From assembly GCF_013371085.1 (NCBI RefSeq), contig NZ_JABWCV010000006.1:186001-250000 (forward strand): a DNA stretch of 64,000 nucleotides, read 5' to 3'. Origin of the DNA: Vreelandella maris (GTDB lineage: Bacteria > Pseudomonadota > Gammaproteobacteria > Pseudomonadales > Halomonadaceae). The notes beneath the pieces are model-generated. The model saw nothing but the letters and a program-made list of their open reading frames with translations. It made no database searches and had not been told where the DNA came from. Positions 7,455 to 16,720 of this stretch are shown here, piece after piece (within the stretch, counting starts at the first letter, position 1; every line of letters begins with the position of its first letter). Made by a program: the position numbers and the translations under genes.

Positions 7455-8573
7455 ATGTCAACCGTCATCCAACATATTGAGACGCTGCTGGTCGATTTAC
7501 CGACTATCCGTCCTCACAAACTCTCCATGACCACCATGGCCTGCCAAACCATGGTCATTGTGCGCATGCGCCACTCCGACGGTATCGAAGGGCTCGGCGA
7601 AGGCACCACCATTGGTGGCCTGGCCTATGGCCCAGAAAGCCCGGAGAGCATTAAGCGCAATATTGATACCTATCTAGCTCCCTTGCTGATTGGCCAGCCC
7701 TCCAACAATGTCCACCAGTTGCGTGCCCGGCTTAACCGTCATGCTCGCGGCAATATGATCGCCAAATCTGCATTAGAAACGGCTCTGTTGGATGCTCAGG
7801 GCAAGCGCTTGGGATTGAGCGTCGCCGAGCTGCTGGGCGGCGTACGTCAGGATCACTTGCCCGTACTATGGACGCTAGCCAGTGGTGATACCGCCAAAGA
7901 TATTGATGAGGCCATGCTGCGTTTAGAACAGCGTCGGCACTGCGACTTCAAGTTAAAAATTGGTGCTAACCCGGTGGATCAGGACGTGCGCCATGTGGCG
8001 GCTATCAAGGAAGCGCTGGGTGATCGGGCCAGCGTGCGAGTTGATGTTAATCAGGCGTGGGATGAATCCACCGCCGTTCGCGGTATTCAGGTGCTACAGG
8101 ATGCTGGCATCGAGTTAATTGAGCAGCCCATTGGCGCTCGTGAACATGCCGGCTTAGTTCGCTTGGCTAACCGCTTCAATGTGCCAATGCTCGCCGATGA
8201 GGCGGTGCAAGATGCCCGCGACGGGCTTGATCTTGTGTGCGGCGGCTTCAGTGGTGCCTTTGCGCTGAAGATTGCCAAATCCGGCGGTATTTACGGGGTA
8301 CTAGAGTTAGCTCACGTCGCCCAAGCGGCTGGCATTGGCTTATATGGCGGCACCCTGCTGGAGGGCACTATCGGTACGGCTGCCTCTCTACATGCCTGGG
8401 CAACGCTGCCAGCAATGGCCTGGGGCACGGAAATGTTCGGCCCGCTGCTGCTGCAAGACGACATCGTCGTTTCCCCTCTCAACTACACCGAATTTGGGGT
8501 GGAGTTACCGCAAGGGGCTGGGCTCGGCATCACTCTAGATGAAGATAAGTTGGCGCATTACTCACGCAAGTAA
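7455..8573 (+). CDS. catB: Muconate cycloisomerase
   Basis: 372 residues, the usual length for CatB, which cyclises cis,cis-muconate to muconolactone in the ortho-cleavage pathway. It belongs to the enolase superfamily: the KxK base motif (CDFKLKIGAN), metal ligands in DVNQAW, IEQP and ADEA, and the opposite lysine in ALKIAKSGG are all present. The start is the ATG at 7455, with GGAG at 7446-7449; the longer frame from TTG 7434 has no ribosome site. The gene opens a catB-catC-catA operon, with 73 bases to catC. Confidence 0.95.
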   Translation: MSTVIQHIETLLVDLPTIRPHKLSMTTMACQTMVIVRMRHSDGIEGLGEGTTIGGLAYGPESPESIKRNIDTYLAPLLIGQPSNNVHQLRARLNRHARGNMIAKSALETALLDAQGKRLGLSVAELLGGVRQDHLPVLWTLASGDTAKDIDEAMLRLEQRRHCDFKLKIGANPVDQDVRHVAAIKEALGDRASVRVDVNQAWDESTAVRGIQVLQDAGIELIEQPIGAREHAGLVRLANRFNVPMLADEAVQDARDGLDLVCGGFSGAFALKIAKSGGIYGVLELAHVAQAAGIGLYGGTLLEGTIGTAASLHAWATLPAMAWGTEMFGPLLLQDDIVVSPLNYTEFGVELPQGAGLGITLDEDKLAHYSRK

Positions 8574-8646
8574 ACGTCACGTAAGTAAAAGCCGCAGTAA
8601 ATAAAGCCATCGTTTGTGATCGCCCGCGATGAAAGAGGAGAGCTAT

Positions 8647-8937
8647 ATGCTGTTTCAAGTTGAGATGACCGTTAAGTTGCCGCCGGACATGCCTGCCGAG
8701 CAGGCAGCCAAGATCAAGGCAACGGAAAAGGCGTATTCCCAAGACCTGCAGCGCCAGGGTAAGTGGCGCCACTTGTGGCGGGTAGCGGGTAGCTACTCGA
8801 ACGTCAGTATTTTTGACGTGGAAGACAACGCCGAGCTGCAAGAGTTGGTCAGCAATCTGCCGCTCTTCCCCTATATGGAGATCAGCGTCAAACCGCTGTG
8901 TCGTCACCCCTCTTCAGTGCGTGATGACGACAGCTAG
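8647..8937 (+). CDS. catC: Muconolactone delta-isomerase
   Basis: 96 residues, exactly the family size. The protein isomerises muconolactone to beta-ketoadipate enol-lactone and forms a decamer in characterised bacteria. It begins MLFQVEMTVKLPPDMP and includes GKWRHLWRVAGSYSNVSIFD and LPLFPYMEISVKPL, the typical ferredoxin-like fold strands. The ATG at 8647 is preceded by AGAGGAGA; the upstream ATG at 8629 would overlap this ribosome site and add six atypical residues. It lies between catB and catA. Confidence 0.95.
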   Translation: MLFQVEMTVKLPPDMPAEQAAKIKATEKAYSQDLQRQGKWRHLWRVAGSYSNVSIFDVEDNAELQELVSNLPLFPYMEISVKPLCRHPSSVRDDDS

Positions 8938-9003
8938 TTCTCCACATAACACGCCAAATCGTATGACGACAACAACACCCCATAACAAACAGAGGGTTTC
9001 ACC

Positions 9004-9978
9004 ATGACTGTAAAAATATTCGACACGCCCGAGGTTCAAGACTTCATCAAAACCGTGGCCGGCTTTGATAAAGCCGGTGGCAATGACCGCGCCAAGCAGA
9101 TCGTCCATCGCCTGGTCAGCGACCTGTTCAAGCTGATCGATGACTTCGATGTCACCGAGGAAGAGTACTGGGCCGGTGTCAACCTGCTCAATGCCCTGGG
9201 TAGCCAAACCCAGTTCGGGTTGCTCTCGCCCGGTCTCGGCTTTGACCACTTCCTCGATATGCGTCAAGACGCCATCGATGCCGAAGCCAAGCGCACCGGC
9301 GGCACCCCGCGTACCATCGAAGGCCCGCTCTACGTGGCCGGTGCCCCGGAAGCGGAAGGCTTCGCCCGCATGGACGACGGCAGTGATCCCGATGCCGAGG
9401 TGATGTGGCTGACCGGTCAGGTGCGCGATGTCGACGGTACCCCGATCCCCGGCGCTAAGGTTGAAATCTGGCACTGCAACTCCAAGGGCGGCTACTCGTT
9501 CTTTGATCCCTCCCAGGATGAGTACAACATGCGCCGCACGATCTATGCGGACAGCGAAGGCCGCTACACCGCGCGCAGCATCATTCCCTCCGGCTACGGC
9601 GTGCCTGAAGGCGCCCCCACCGATGTGGTGCTCAAGTCCCTGGGCCGTCACGGCGAACGCCCGGCGCATATCCACTACTTCGTCTCCGCACCGGGCCATC
9701 AGCACCTGACCACCCAGATCAACCTGGCGGGCGACCCCTACACCTTTGACGACTTCGCCTTCGCGACACGGGAAGAGCTGGTGGTGCCCGCTGAACGGAT
9801 CGAAGATCCGGCCCAGATCGCCAAGCGCGACCTGGACGGCCCGTTCTCCCATGTGGTGTTTAACGTCGAACTGGCTAAAACCGAAGCCCCTGAGCTGCAA
9901 GTGCGTCACGCCCGCCCCCGCGCCAAGGAAGACGAGCAGGATCTCGCCAGCCAGTTGGCGGGTACAGCGAAGGTTTAA
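9004..9978 (+). CDS. catA: Catechol 1,2-dioxygenase
   Basis: 324 residues, about 10-20 longer than the usual CatA because of a charged C-terminal tail (about residues 300-324). This intradiol dioxygenase opens catechol to cis,cis-muconate using non-haem Fe(III). Candidates for the ligand set are visible: a Tyr in the RRTIYADSEGRYTARS region, the Tyr of PSGYGVPEG, and the two His of RPAHIHYFVSAPG. The N-terminal helical linker domain used for dimerisation is also present. Third-codon positions are markedly richer in G and C than in catB, suggesting high expression or a different history. No catD, pcaI/J or pcaF follows, so the later steps are encoded elsewhere. Confidence 0.95.
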   Translation: MTVKIFDTPEVQDFIKTVAGFDKAGGNDRAKQIVHRLVSDLFKLIDDFDVTEEEYWAGVNLLNALGSQTQFGLLSPGLGFDHFLDMRQDAIDAEAKRTGGTPRTIEGPLYVAGAPEAEGFARMDDGSDPDAEVMWLTGQVRDVDGTPIPGAKVEIWHCNSKGGYSFFDPSQDEYNMRRTIYADSEGRYTARSIIPSGYGVPEGAPTDVVLKSLGRHGERPAHIHYFVSAPGHQHLTTQINLAGDPYTFDDFAFATREELVVPAERIEDPAQIAKRDLDGPFSHVVFNVELAKTEAPELQVRHARPRAKEDEQDLASQLAGTAKV

Positions 9979-9994
9979 TAGTCTCGTTAAGTTC

Positions 9995-10020
9995 CTTTAA
10001 ATGCCTTAAGGGCTTTAAAG
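9995..10020. terminator. Hairpin between catA and the convergent LysR gene
   Basis: CTTTAAA at 9995-10001 pairs with TTTAAAG at 10014-10020, and GCC pairs with GGC inside (one bulged T, loop TTAAG). It sits 17 bases after the catA stop and could serve either strand as a weak terminator. No clear T-run follows on either side, so confidence is limited. Confidence 0.4.
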
Positions 10021-10086
10021 CAGGGCTGCGTTCGGAAGAGATAATGACAAACCCCAAAAGATCCATATTCCACTGAATATCTTAGG

Positions 10087-10989
10087 TTATGGATAGCGGC
10101 CCATGAAGCGATCATCAACAAGCTTGTGTAAAATGGTGGTCGCTTCATCCATGAGAGGGGACGATTTTTCACCTCGGCGACGGCTGCAGACAACAGGTGA
10201 GGTAATTGTCTTGTCCGCCAATGCCACATAAGAAATACCGTCTCGTTGTACGCGTTTTACTTCCTCAGGTACCAGCGTAATACCGATGCCGGAGGCGACT
10301 AGGCTAAGTGCTGTCTGGACTTCGTTCGCTTCCTGTATGACCTCAACCTTTAAACCTTGTCGGCGGAAAATACCCAGTACCATATCTGCCAAGCTAGGGC
10401 GTGGTTTGGCGGGGAAAAGAATGAGTGGATAGCGTGCCAACTCTTCGCTTGTAGGCGTAGTGCCCTCTAGGGGGTGCCCACTAGGAAGGGCTGCAATAAA
10501 TGGCTCATTGAAGAGTATCTCTTGCTCTACGTCTGGATCATCAATGCGAAGACGTCCAAACCCCATGTCAATACGGCCCGCTTTAAGCGCCTGCACTTGC
10601 TGTATGGTCGTAAGCTCTGTCAATGATATTTCTACATTCTTAATGTGACGCAAATCGCGCACCAGCATTGGAATCTGCCCATAAAAGATAGAGGGAACAA
10701 AGCCAATGCTAAATAGTGTTCGCTTACTACGTGCCATGTGGCGTGTTGTATCAATGGTGACGTCGACTTTCTCTAAAATTTCTAAAGCACGCTGCTGAAA
10801 AAATATACCCGATGGTGTTAAGCGAAGGCCACGCGAGTTTCTTTCAAACAGTTCGACCCCAACTTCCTGCTCAAGCTGTTTCATTTGGCGTGAAAGAGGT
10901 GGCTGGGACATATGCAAGCGTTTAGCGGCACAGGTGAGATTAAGCTCTTCAGCGACAACGCAAAAGTACCTCAGGTGGCGTAATTCCAT
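10087..10989 (-). CDS. catR: LysR-family regulator of the CatR/CatM/BenM type
   Basis: 300 residues. The N-terminal HTH (MELRHLRYFCVVAEELNLT, AAKRLHMSQPPLSRQMKQLE) and the ligand domain beginning FSIGFVPSIFYGQIPMLVR match muconate-responsive regulators of the catechol pathway. Such proteins activate cat genes when cis,cis-muconate is bound. The gene is unusual in position: it lies convergently after catA and not divergently before catB, so autoregulation from a shared promoter region is not possible here. The name rests on family resemblance and linkage; BenM-like control of benzoate genes elsewhere is an alternative. Confidence 0.85.
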   Translation of the reverse strand: MELRHLRYFCVVAEELNLTCAAKRLHMSQPPLSRQMKQLEQEVGVELFERNSRGLRLTPSGIFFQQRALEILEKVDVTIDTTRHMARSKRTLFSIGFVPSIFYGQIPMLVRDLRHIKNVEISLTELTTIQQVQALKAGRIDMGFGRLRIDDPDVEQEILFNEPFIAALPSGHPLEGTTPTSEELARYPLILFPAKPRPSLADMVLGIFRRQGLKVEVIQEANEVQTALSLVASGIGITLVPEEVKRVQRDGISYVALADKTITSPVVCSRRRGEKSSPLMDEATTILHKLVDDRFMGRYP

Positions 10990-11412
10990 AAGAACTCCAA
11001 GGTATGAGTAACTTCTTAACTAATGGTGGCATTTACCTTCGGTGGCTTCCAATCAGGCTGCATTGCTCAAACAACCGGGCAATCTGCTACTAGCTAGGTG
11101 AGGTGCTATAACGCTACCAGTATTTACGCACTTGAAAGCTAAATAACGTCTAAGACTTTAGTAATGCAAGGTAGTCACAAGAGGGGGAGAGCTTCCGTGT
11201 ACACCTATTCGCTGAGCTTTCAGCAACGACTCGTATAGCTTGGTTAGTCGCTGACACATAGTTGCACGAGAAAGGGGCTTCAACGCATTTATAATGCCTA
11301 GTATCGAACCGCAAGGAAATTACTTGCCGCCTAACACACCCTAGCCCATGCTTTTGGCAGGACGCTATAACTTAGGGTATTGGTTAAAACGAAACGCTAG
11401 GACGTCGACAAA
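10990..11412. other. Intergenic region between catR and mscL (divergent promoters)
   Basis: About 420 bases without a plausible gene. It must contain the catR promoter (minus strand) and the mscL promoter (plus strand). A TATAAT lies at 11290-11295, about 118 bases before mscL, but with no good -35 at 16-18 bp spacing. Nothing else stands out. Confidence 0.4.
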
Positions 11413-11931
11413 ATGACAAAATTCTTCCAGGAATTCAGAGAGTTTGCGGTAAAAGGCAATGTGGTCGATATGGCGGTGGGCATCATCATCGGTGGGGCGT
11501 TTACGCTGATTGTGCAGAGCCTGGTGGCGGATGTGATGAACCCGCTGATTGGGTTGCTGGTAGGCGGCGTCGATTTTTCGAACCTGTTTGTGGTGTTACG
11601 CCAAGGAGTGGTCGCTGGGCCTTATGCAACGCTTGGGGATGCGCAAGCCGCTGGGGCGGTGACATTGAACGTGGGGCTGTTTATTAATGCGGTCGTCAGC
11701 TTTACGATTGTCGCTTTCGTGGTGTTCCTGTTGGTGCGCACCATCAACCGGTTAAAGCGCGAAGAGGCGGTGGCGCCTGCGAGCCCTACAGAGCAGCCTT
11801 GCCCGTATTGTTTAATGGTGGTGCCGATCAAAGCCACACGGTGTGGACACTGCACGGCGGCCTTGCCGTCCCCAGAGGCATCGGCTGAACTTTTGTCTCC
11901 CCAGCCCACTGAAACGCCGGTTGCCAAGTAA
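11413..11931 (+). CDS. mscL: Large-conductance mechanosensitive channel MscL with a C-terminal zinc-ribbon tail
   Basis: 172 residues against about 136 in E. coli. It forms a homopentameric inner-membrane pore that opens under hypo-osmotic shock to release solutes. The N-terminal amphipathic helix and TM1 ([18 protein letters not shown]), the periplasmic loop, and TM2 ([20 protein letters not shown]) are canonical. After the usual cytoplasmic helix there is an added [18 protein letters not shown] (residues about 131-148), a CxxC-x10-CxxC rubredoxin-like zinc knuckle, then a disordered tail. Similar tails occur in some other bacterial MscLs, as far as I recall, but the function is unknown. The gene is apparently monocistronic, ending in a strong terminator. 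Confidence 0.95.
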   Translation: MTKFFQEFREFAVKGNVVDMAVGIIIGGAFTLIVQSLVADVMNPLIGLLVGGVDFSNLFVVLRQGVVAGPYATLGDAQAAGAVTLNVGLFINAVVSFTIVAFVVFLLVRTINRLKREEAVAPASPTEQPCPYCLMVVPIKATRCGHCTAALPSPEASAELLSPQPTETPVAK

Positions 11932-11939
11932 TCATCTAA

Positions 11940-11973
11940 CGCAAAAAGGTGCCTGTTCAGGCACCTTTTTGCG
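11940..11973. terminator. Bidirectional terminator between mscL and hemY
   Basis: A perfect 16-bp stem, CGCAAAAAGGTGCCTG at 11940-11955 with CAGGCACCTTTTTGCG at 11958-11973 and a two-base loop. The T-run falls inside the stem on both strands, so it can terminate mscL from the left and the hem operon from the right. Confidence 0.92.
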
Positions 11974-12011
11974 TGTTCTAAAGCCGCTTTTTCAATGATA
12001 GAAAAACTAGG

Positions 12012-13274
12012 TTAAGCGCGTTTTTTGGCCGCTTTCGTATCCGGCTTTTGACTATCGCTCGCATCGCTTGGTTGGGGCAGCGAAGGTAGCGATTTGGCCA
12101 GCATTTCGACGCTGTGGCGGTAATAGAGTTGGCTTTTGTTATGCTCGCCAAGGCTTGCATAGAGGCGGGCAAGCTCAGCACATACCACGCCATTGGGGCG
12201 TTGACGTTGGCTGGCTTCGAAGTACTCCTGCGCTTTTTCCCACTGGCCAACACGCAGCGAGAGACGACCACAGGCGAGCAGCAGTTCAGGATCATTGGGG
12301 CGTTCCTGCAGCCACTTCTCAGCTTTCGCCAGTTGGCGTCCTGCGTCCACATTCAGCAGGCCATAGCGTTTCACCAAGCGCGCGTCCCAGTGATGATCCA
12401 GCGAGTGGTTGAGCAAACGCTCGGCAATCGGCTCTTCGTTAGCCTGAATCAGCGCTTCAGTGTAGAGCACGATTAGCTCGGTGTTGCCGCGCAGGTAGTC
12501 GGGCATGTCGGCCCACAGCCCACGCACTCGCTCAATGTTGGTGGGGTTTTGCGCTTCAAACACGATCAGTTCGCGGTAGGCTTTAAATTCCAGCTGCTCA
12601 CGCTCTTGCTGGGTAATCAGCTTTTGCGCAGCTAGCCTTGGAATCAAGCGCCGTAGGCCTTCCCAGTCGTTGACGCTCAAATGCACCTGTTTGAGTAGCT
12701 TGAGTACCTGCGGGTGGTTCGAGAGCTTTTTATCCAACCGGTTCAGGATCGCCAGCGCCTCTTCCGGCTGCTGACGCTCAATCATCATTTGCGCCTGCAT
12801 CAAGCCCACCGCGGTATCGGCGCCGTCGGTGGTTAGCTGCGCTTGGTTGAGATGCTCTTGGGATTTCGCGTGATGCCCTTGGTAATGCGCGGCCAGGGCC
12901 GCCGAGAGGTAGTTGACCAGCGGTGTGCTAGAGTCGTCAGCGGCATTCACCAAGGTCTTTTCGGCTTTTTTCCAGCGGCCTTCGGTGAGCGCTACCAAAC
13001 CACGCTGAGTGCGCTGCATGGCGCGGCGGTTGCGAGCACGGCTGTTCCAGGTGCGAAAGCGCCCCATGGGGCGAATAATGCCGCTGAGTAAGCGCAGTAC
13101 AAAGTGCAGCACGACAAACGCCGCGAACAGCAGGACTAGGCCAAACCAGAAAGAGGTTTGAATAGATGAGTCGCCCACGCGGATCAGCCAGTAACCGGGT
13201 ACCGACATCATCAGGTGCCCAAAGAGGGCCCCGACGGCAAGCCCGGCGACAATGAGGAGAACGAGCTTTCTCAT
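12012..13274 (-). CDS. hemY: HemY protein, membrane-anchored TPR protein of the hem operon
   Basis: 420 residues. Two N-terminal transmembrane helices (LVLLIVAGLAVGALFGHLMM and SFWFGLVLLFAAFVVLHFVL) form the HemY_N domain, followed by a long cytoplasmic or peripheral helical part with tetratricopeptide-like repeats (for example PNDPELLLACGRLSLRVGQW). The protein is linked to late haem or porphyrin metabolism by gene context and does not itself match protoporphyrinogen oxidase. It overlaps hemX by 4 bases and is the last gene of hemCDXY. The C-terminal 25 residues are a low-complexity Lys/Ser/Asp tail. Confidence 0.92.
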   Translation of the reverse strand: MRKLVLLIVAGLAVGALFGHLMMSVPGYWLIRVGDSSIQTSFWFGLVLLFAAFVVLHFVLRLLSGIIRPMGRFRTWNSRARNRRAMQRTQRGLVALTEGRWKKAEKTLVNAADDSSTPLVNYLSAALAAHYQGHHAKSQEHLNQAQLTTDGADTAVGLMQAQMMIERQQPEEALAILNRLDKKLSNHPQVLKLLKQVHLSVNDWEGLRRLIPRLAAQKLITQQEREQLEFKAYRELIVFEAQNPTNIERVRGLWADMPDYLRGNTELIVLYTEALIQANEEPIAERLLNHSLDHHWDARLVKRYGLLNVDAGRQLAKAEKWLQERPNDPELLLACGRLSLRVGQWEKAQEYFEASQRQRPNGVVCAELARLYASLGEHNKSQLYYRHSVEMLAKSLPSLPQPSDASDSQKPDTKAAKKRA

Positions 13275-14851
13275 GCATCACCTCCGCTTTGGCCACGCGT
13301 CTCATAGCGGTTCTCGATAAAGCGTGCCAGTTCCTGCTGAGAAGCGCTGATATCCGGCAGCTCCGGTTTAACCTCGGCTTGCTGTAGCTCCTCTAGACGA
13401 GTAATAACGCTTTGCGTCTCTTCGCGAGTGGTGTCGTAGTAGTCGTTTAGCAGCTGTAGCGCTTTATCGATACTCGCGTCATAAAGCTCTTTTTCTTCAT
13501 TGAGCAGGGCTAGCTGAGTCTGCTCCAGTACTAAGCGCAGGCTTTGGCGCAGGTAAGACTCTTGCTCCGGGGTAATCAGTGCTTCCAGGGCTTCGTCGTG
13601 GTGGCGAACCACCACCAAGTCTTTGAGCTCTTCACCGAAACGCGCTAACTGGCGCTGGAACGTGCCGGTAGGCGGCTGCTCGATACTCGAAGTTACCGCC
13701 TGCTCTTCAATTTCTTGCGAGAGACGCAGTTCAGAAATGCGCTCCTGCTGCGCATTCAGTGCTAGGTAGAGCCCTGTACGGTCAACCTGGGGCACGGCGT
13801 CAAGCGCGGCTAGCTCATTGGCAATCGCTTCGCGAACGGGGGTCAGCGCGGGGTTATCCGCATCGACCAAACGTGCATCGGCAGTGCGCAGTAGCGCGGC
13901 GGCGCCATCAACGTCGCCTTCTAGCTGCAGGCGTTGGTTGGCTAGGCGTAGTAGATAAGCGGCTTCGGCGTGCAGCCATTCGCGCTCGTCTGTGTCCTGT
14001 TCTTGAGAGAGTTGGTCAAGCACTTGGCCTAGCGTCTCGTCGACATCACTACGGTAGCTGTCAAACTCACTGCGCAGCTCATCCATGGTGCTTTGAATTG
14101 CTTCATTGCGCTCCGCTTCACCACTGTCTAAACGCGACTCAAGGTCGCTGACCGCCTGTTGCGAAGCACTACCTTCAGCCTGTTGCGCCAGTTCGTCGAG
14201 GCGTTGTTGCTGGCTTTCAAGACGCTGCCAGCCTTGCCAAGCAACAAACGCTAAGGCAATGGCTAAGATAAGTACCAGGGCGATGGCGAGACCGCTGCCC
14301 TTTTTACCGCTATTCCCGCCGCTATTGTTTCCACCGCTACTATTTCCACGACCACTGTTTCCACCACTAACATTTCCACTACCATGGCCCGCGCTGCCAG
14401 CCTTCTCAGTAGCGGGTTTTGAAGCTGTGGAACCTGAAGAAGCGTTAGACGAGGTGTTTGAAGAGCTTGGTGCAGCCGCGCTCGGCGAAGCTGTGCTGCT
14501 GCCTTTAGCCGTGCTGGAAATCGTCGTCGGCGTGGCATCCGCAGGTTTTGCCCCCGCCTGTGAAGTGCCGGTCACGGCAGGGTTCTTTTCTGAGGCGCTG
14601 TTTGAGGTGCTATCTGAAGAGCTAGTAGCAGTTGAGCCCGTATTCTGGGATCCTTTTCCACGCCGCCGTGAACGACTATTTTTAGCCCCACTATTAGTAG
14701 ACGGTGTTGCTGAGCTAGACGGGGGAGACTGCGTGCTAGGCTCAGTGGCGTCGGTAGTGGAAGCTGCTTTGTTAGTCGTCGTGGGGACGCCTTGAGAGGC
14801 ATCGGCGGACGCAGGTTGTACATCGTCCTGATCGTTTACTTGTTTGCTCAT
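13271..14851 (-). CDS. hemX: HemX protein (uroporphyrinogen-III C-methyltransferase-like, non-catalytic)
   Basis: 526 residues. The first 180 are low-complexity: a Ser/Thr/Ala tract, then a Gly/Asn/Ser run (about residues 158-185). A single transmembrane helix follows (GLAIALVLILAIALAFVAW), then a long coiled-coil region and the conserved HemX C-terminal domain (EWLHAEAAYLLRLANQRLQL, and NDYYDTTREETQSVITRLEEL). No S-adenosylmethionine-binding methyltransferase motif is present, as in other HemX proteins. The long disordered head, cytoplasmic by topology, is larger than in enterobacteria. It lies 13 bases after hemD. Confidence 0.92.
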   Translation of the reverse strand: MSKQVNDQDDVQPASADASQGVPTTTNKAASTTDATEPSTQSPPSSSATPSTNSGAKNSRSRRRGKGSQNTGSTATSSSDSTSNSASEKNPAVTGTSQAGAKPADATPTTISSTAKGSSTASPSAAAPSSSNTSSNASSGSTASKPATEKAGSAGHGSGNVSGGNSGRGNSSGGNNSGGNSGKKGSGLAIALVLILAIALAFVAWQGWQRLESQQQRLDELAQQAEGSASQQAVSDLESRLDSGEAERNEAIQSTMDELRSEFDSYRSDVDETLGQVLDQLSQEQDTDEREWLHAEAAYLLRLANQRLQLEGDVDGAAALLRTADARLVDADNPALTPVREAIANELAALDAVPQVDRTGLYLALNAQQERISELRLSQEIEEQAVTSSIEQPPTGTFQRQLARFGEELKDLVVVRHHDEALEALITPEQESYLRQSLRLVLEQTQLALLNEEKELYDASIDKALQLLNDYYDTTREETQSVITRLEELQQAEVKPELPDISASQQELARFIENRYETRGQSGGDA

Positions 14852-14864
14852 CTGTCGCTAGCCC

Positions 14865-15644
14865 TTAGTAAGTTCCTTGATCGACATCGGCACCCTGTGG
14901 GTCGCAGGTCTCCAACGCCGCTATCAACGCAGCTGGCGTTGCTCCGGACGCCACCTTGAGGTTACAAAACCCCAGTATGCCAGCCAGTGTAGCTAAACGG
15001 CGACTGGAAACGATTAGCGGTTGGTTCAAGGCCGCCTGATTACACCATTTTGCCAGATGTTCCAGCAGTTCGCTGCTGGTGACGATCAACGCCCGATAAT
15101 TACCTGAAAAAAGGCGCGCCTGCTGAGCAGGTGCAAGCGCATGCAAGGTGCGCCGATACACGGCAACGCGCGTCACCTTTGCACCCCGCTCGGCAAGCGT
15201 TTCAGCGAGCAGGGGCCGACCGCCTTCACCTGCCACCAGTAGAACACGCTGATGCGCTAATTGCTGCAGCGATGCAAGCGCCAGCAGCGCTTCGCTGGTA
15301 TCTTCGCCCGCGGTGGGCGAAGGCACATGGACGCGGATTCCCAATTGATCGTAAAGCGTACTCGCGGTGGCGCTGCCAACACTATAGTAGTCAATTCCCA
15401 CCGGTAGCTGGGGCCAGAAGCGATCCAGCGCCTCACTTAAGCAGGTGGCAGCAAAAGGGCTGATGACAATTATCTTATGGTACTGATCAATATCCAGCCA
15501 AATTTGCCGCATGGCGGGGTCTTCTGGCAGTGCTTCAAGCTGCATCACATTGAGTGATTCAACGCTTTCGCCCTGGTTGCGCAACGCCGCCGCTAACGCT
15601 TCGCCGCGTTCCCCTGGGCGGCAGATCAGTACCGGTTGGCTCAT
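14865..15644 (-). CDS. hemD: Uroporphyrinogen-III synthase
   Basis: 259 residues. HemD closes hydroxymethylbilane with inversion of ring D to give uroporphyrinogen III. Two Rossmann-like lobes are visible: [19 protein letters not shown] at the start, [17 protein letters not shown], then [20 protein letters not shown] and [18 protein letters not shown], a conserved feature of this otherwise divergent family. The start overlaps the hemC stop by 4 bases, so translation is coupled. The order hemC-D-X-Y confirms identity. Confidence 0.93.
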   Translation of the reverse strand: MSQPVLICRPGERGEALAAALRNQGESVESLNVMQLEALPEDPAMRQIWLDIDQYHKIIVISPFAATCLSEALDRFWPQLPVGIDYYSVGSATASTLYDQLGIRVHVPSPTAGEDTSEALLALASLQQLAHQRVLLVAGEGGRPLLAETLAERGAKVTRVAVYRRTLHALAPAQQARLFSGNYRALIVTSSELLEHLAKWCNQAALNQPLIVSSRRLATLAGILGFCNLKVASGATPAALIAALETCDPQGADVDQGTY

Positions 15645-16585
15645 ATTTCGCGGCCGTAAACCTCTGCCAAAATATCGCCAGCGCCTTGGTCGAGCAACTC
15701 TTCGGCAATGCGAATACCCAGCGCTTCAGGTTCATGCATCGAGCCTCGCCCTTCGGCGCGTAGCACTTCTGTGCCCTCAGGGTTGCCGACCAGGCCGCGC
15801 AGCCACAAGGTTTCATTATCCAGGTCCAGCACCGCATGGCCCGCAATAGGCACTTGGCAACCGCCTTCTAAACGCGTATTCATGGCCCGCTCTGCACGCA
15901 CGCGCGTGGCGGTATCGGCATCATCCAACGGGGCCAGCAGTGCGATGAGTTCCGGGTCATGCAAACGGCACTCGATACCTAACGCGCCTTGGCCGCAGGC
16001 GGGCAAGCACACTTCCGGTGGCAGCGCTTGAGCAATGCGCTCATCCAAACCCAAGCGTTTAAGGCCCGAGGTAGCCAGAATGATGGCGTCGAATTCGCCG
16101 GCATCTAGCTTGGCCAGCCGCGTTTGCACATTGCCGCGTAGATTAAGAATTTGCAGGTCAGGGCGGGCTTCTCGTATTTGCAGGCCACGGCGTAGGCTGG
16201 CTGTACCAATACGCGCCCCTTCTGGAAGCTCATCAATGCTAGAGTAGTGGTTGGATACAAATGCGTCGGTTGGGTCGGCGCCTTCTAGAATGACCGACAA
16301 GCCCAGTCCTTCAGGGAAGTGCATCGGCACATCCTTCATGGAGTGAACGGCAATGTCGGCGCGGCCGTCCAGCATGGCGTCTTCCAGCTCTTTGACGAAC
16401 AAACCCTTACCGCCAATCTTTGAAAGCGGCGTATCAAGAATTTTATCGCCCTTGGTTGAAAGTGCTACAAGCTCGACTTCCAGACCACTGTGCTCCGCCA
16501 TTAAGCGGTCGCGAACGTACTCAGCCTGCCACATAGCCAGTTGGCTTTTACGCGTGGCAATGCGCAGTTTGGTGATAGATAGCAC
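15641..16585 (-). CDS. hemC: Porphobilinogen deaminase (hydroxymethylbilane synthase)
   Basis: 314 residues, the usual size. It polymerises four porphobilinogens on a dipyrromethane cofactor. The cofactor cysteine is in [15 protein letters not shown]; the substrate-binding arginines are in [17 protein letters not shown] and [12 protein letters not shown], and the catalytic Asp is in [11 protein letters not shown]. The start is a GTG at 16585 preceded by AGGGAG; the frame continues upstream to 16648 but the extra residues are not family-like. First gene of the hem operon, divergent from the LOV-GGDEF-EAL gene with about 135 bases between. Confidence 0.94.
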   Translation of the reverse strand: MLSITKLRIATRKSQLAMWQAEYVRDRLMAEHSGLEVELVALSTKGDKILDTPLSKIGGKGLFVKELEDAMLDGRADIAVHSMKDVPMHFPEGLGLSVILEGADPTDAFVSNHYSSIDELPEGARIGTASLRRGLQIREARPDLQILNLRGNVQTRLAKLDAGEFDAIILATSGLKRLGLDERIAQALPPEVCLPACGQGALGIECRLHDPELIALLAPLDDADTATRVRAERAMNTRLEGGCQVPIAGHAVLDLDNETLWLRGLVGNPEGTEVLRAEGRGSMHEPEALGIRIAEELLDQGAGDILAEVYGREI

Positions 16586-16720
16586 GTTATTCTCCCTAAT
16601 ACCGCAGACACGGCGAGTCAAACTATGATAAACCTCATCATAAAGCACCGAGCGTCACAGTAAAAATAACGGAGCCAATTATGCTCTCGCAACGTGTCTT
16701 TTCATTGCTTAGGAAATCGT

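Noticed and set aside
8914-9909. 331-codon frame antisense to catA
   Set aside because: Caused by the GC-rich third positions of catA; catA itself is certain from its iron ligands.
14106-14795. Long open frame of 229 codons antisense to hemX
   Set aside because: It mirrors the Ser/Gly/Thr-rich hemX sequence, has no ribosome site and encodes Pro/Leu/Phe-rich low-complexity sequence.
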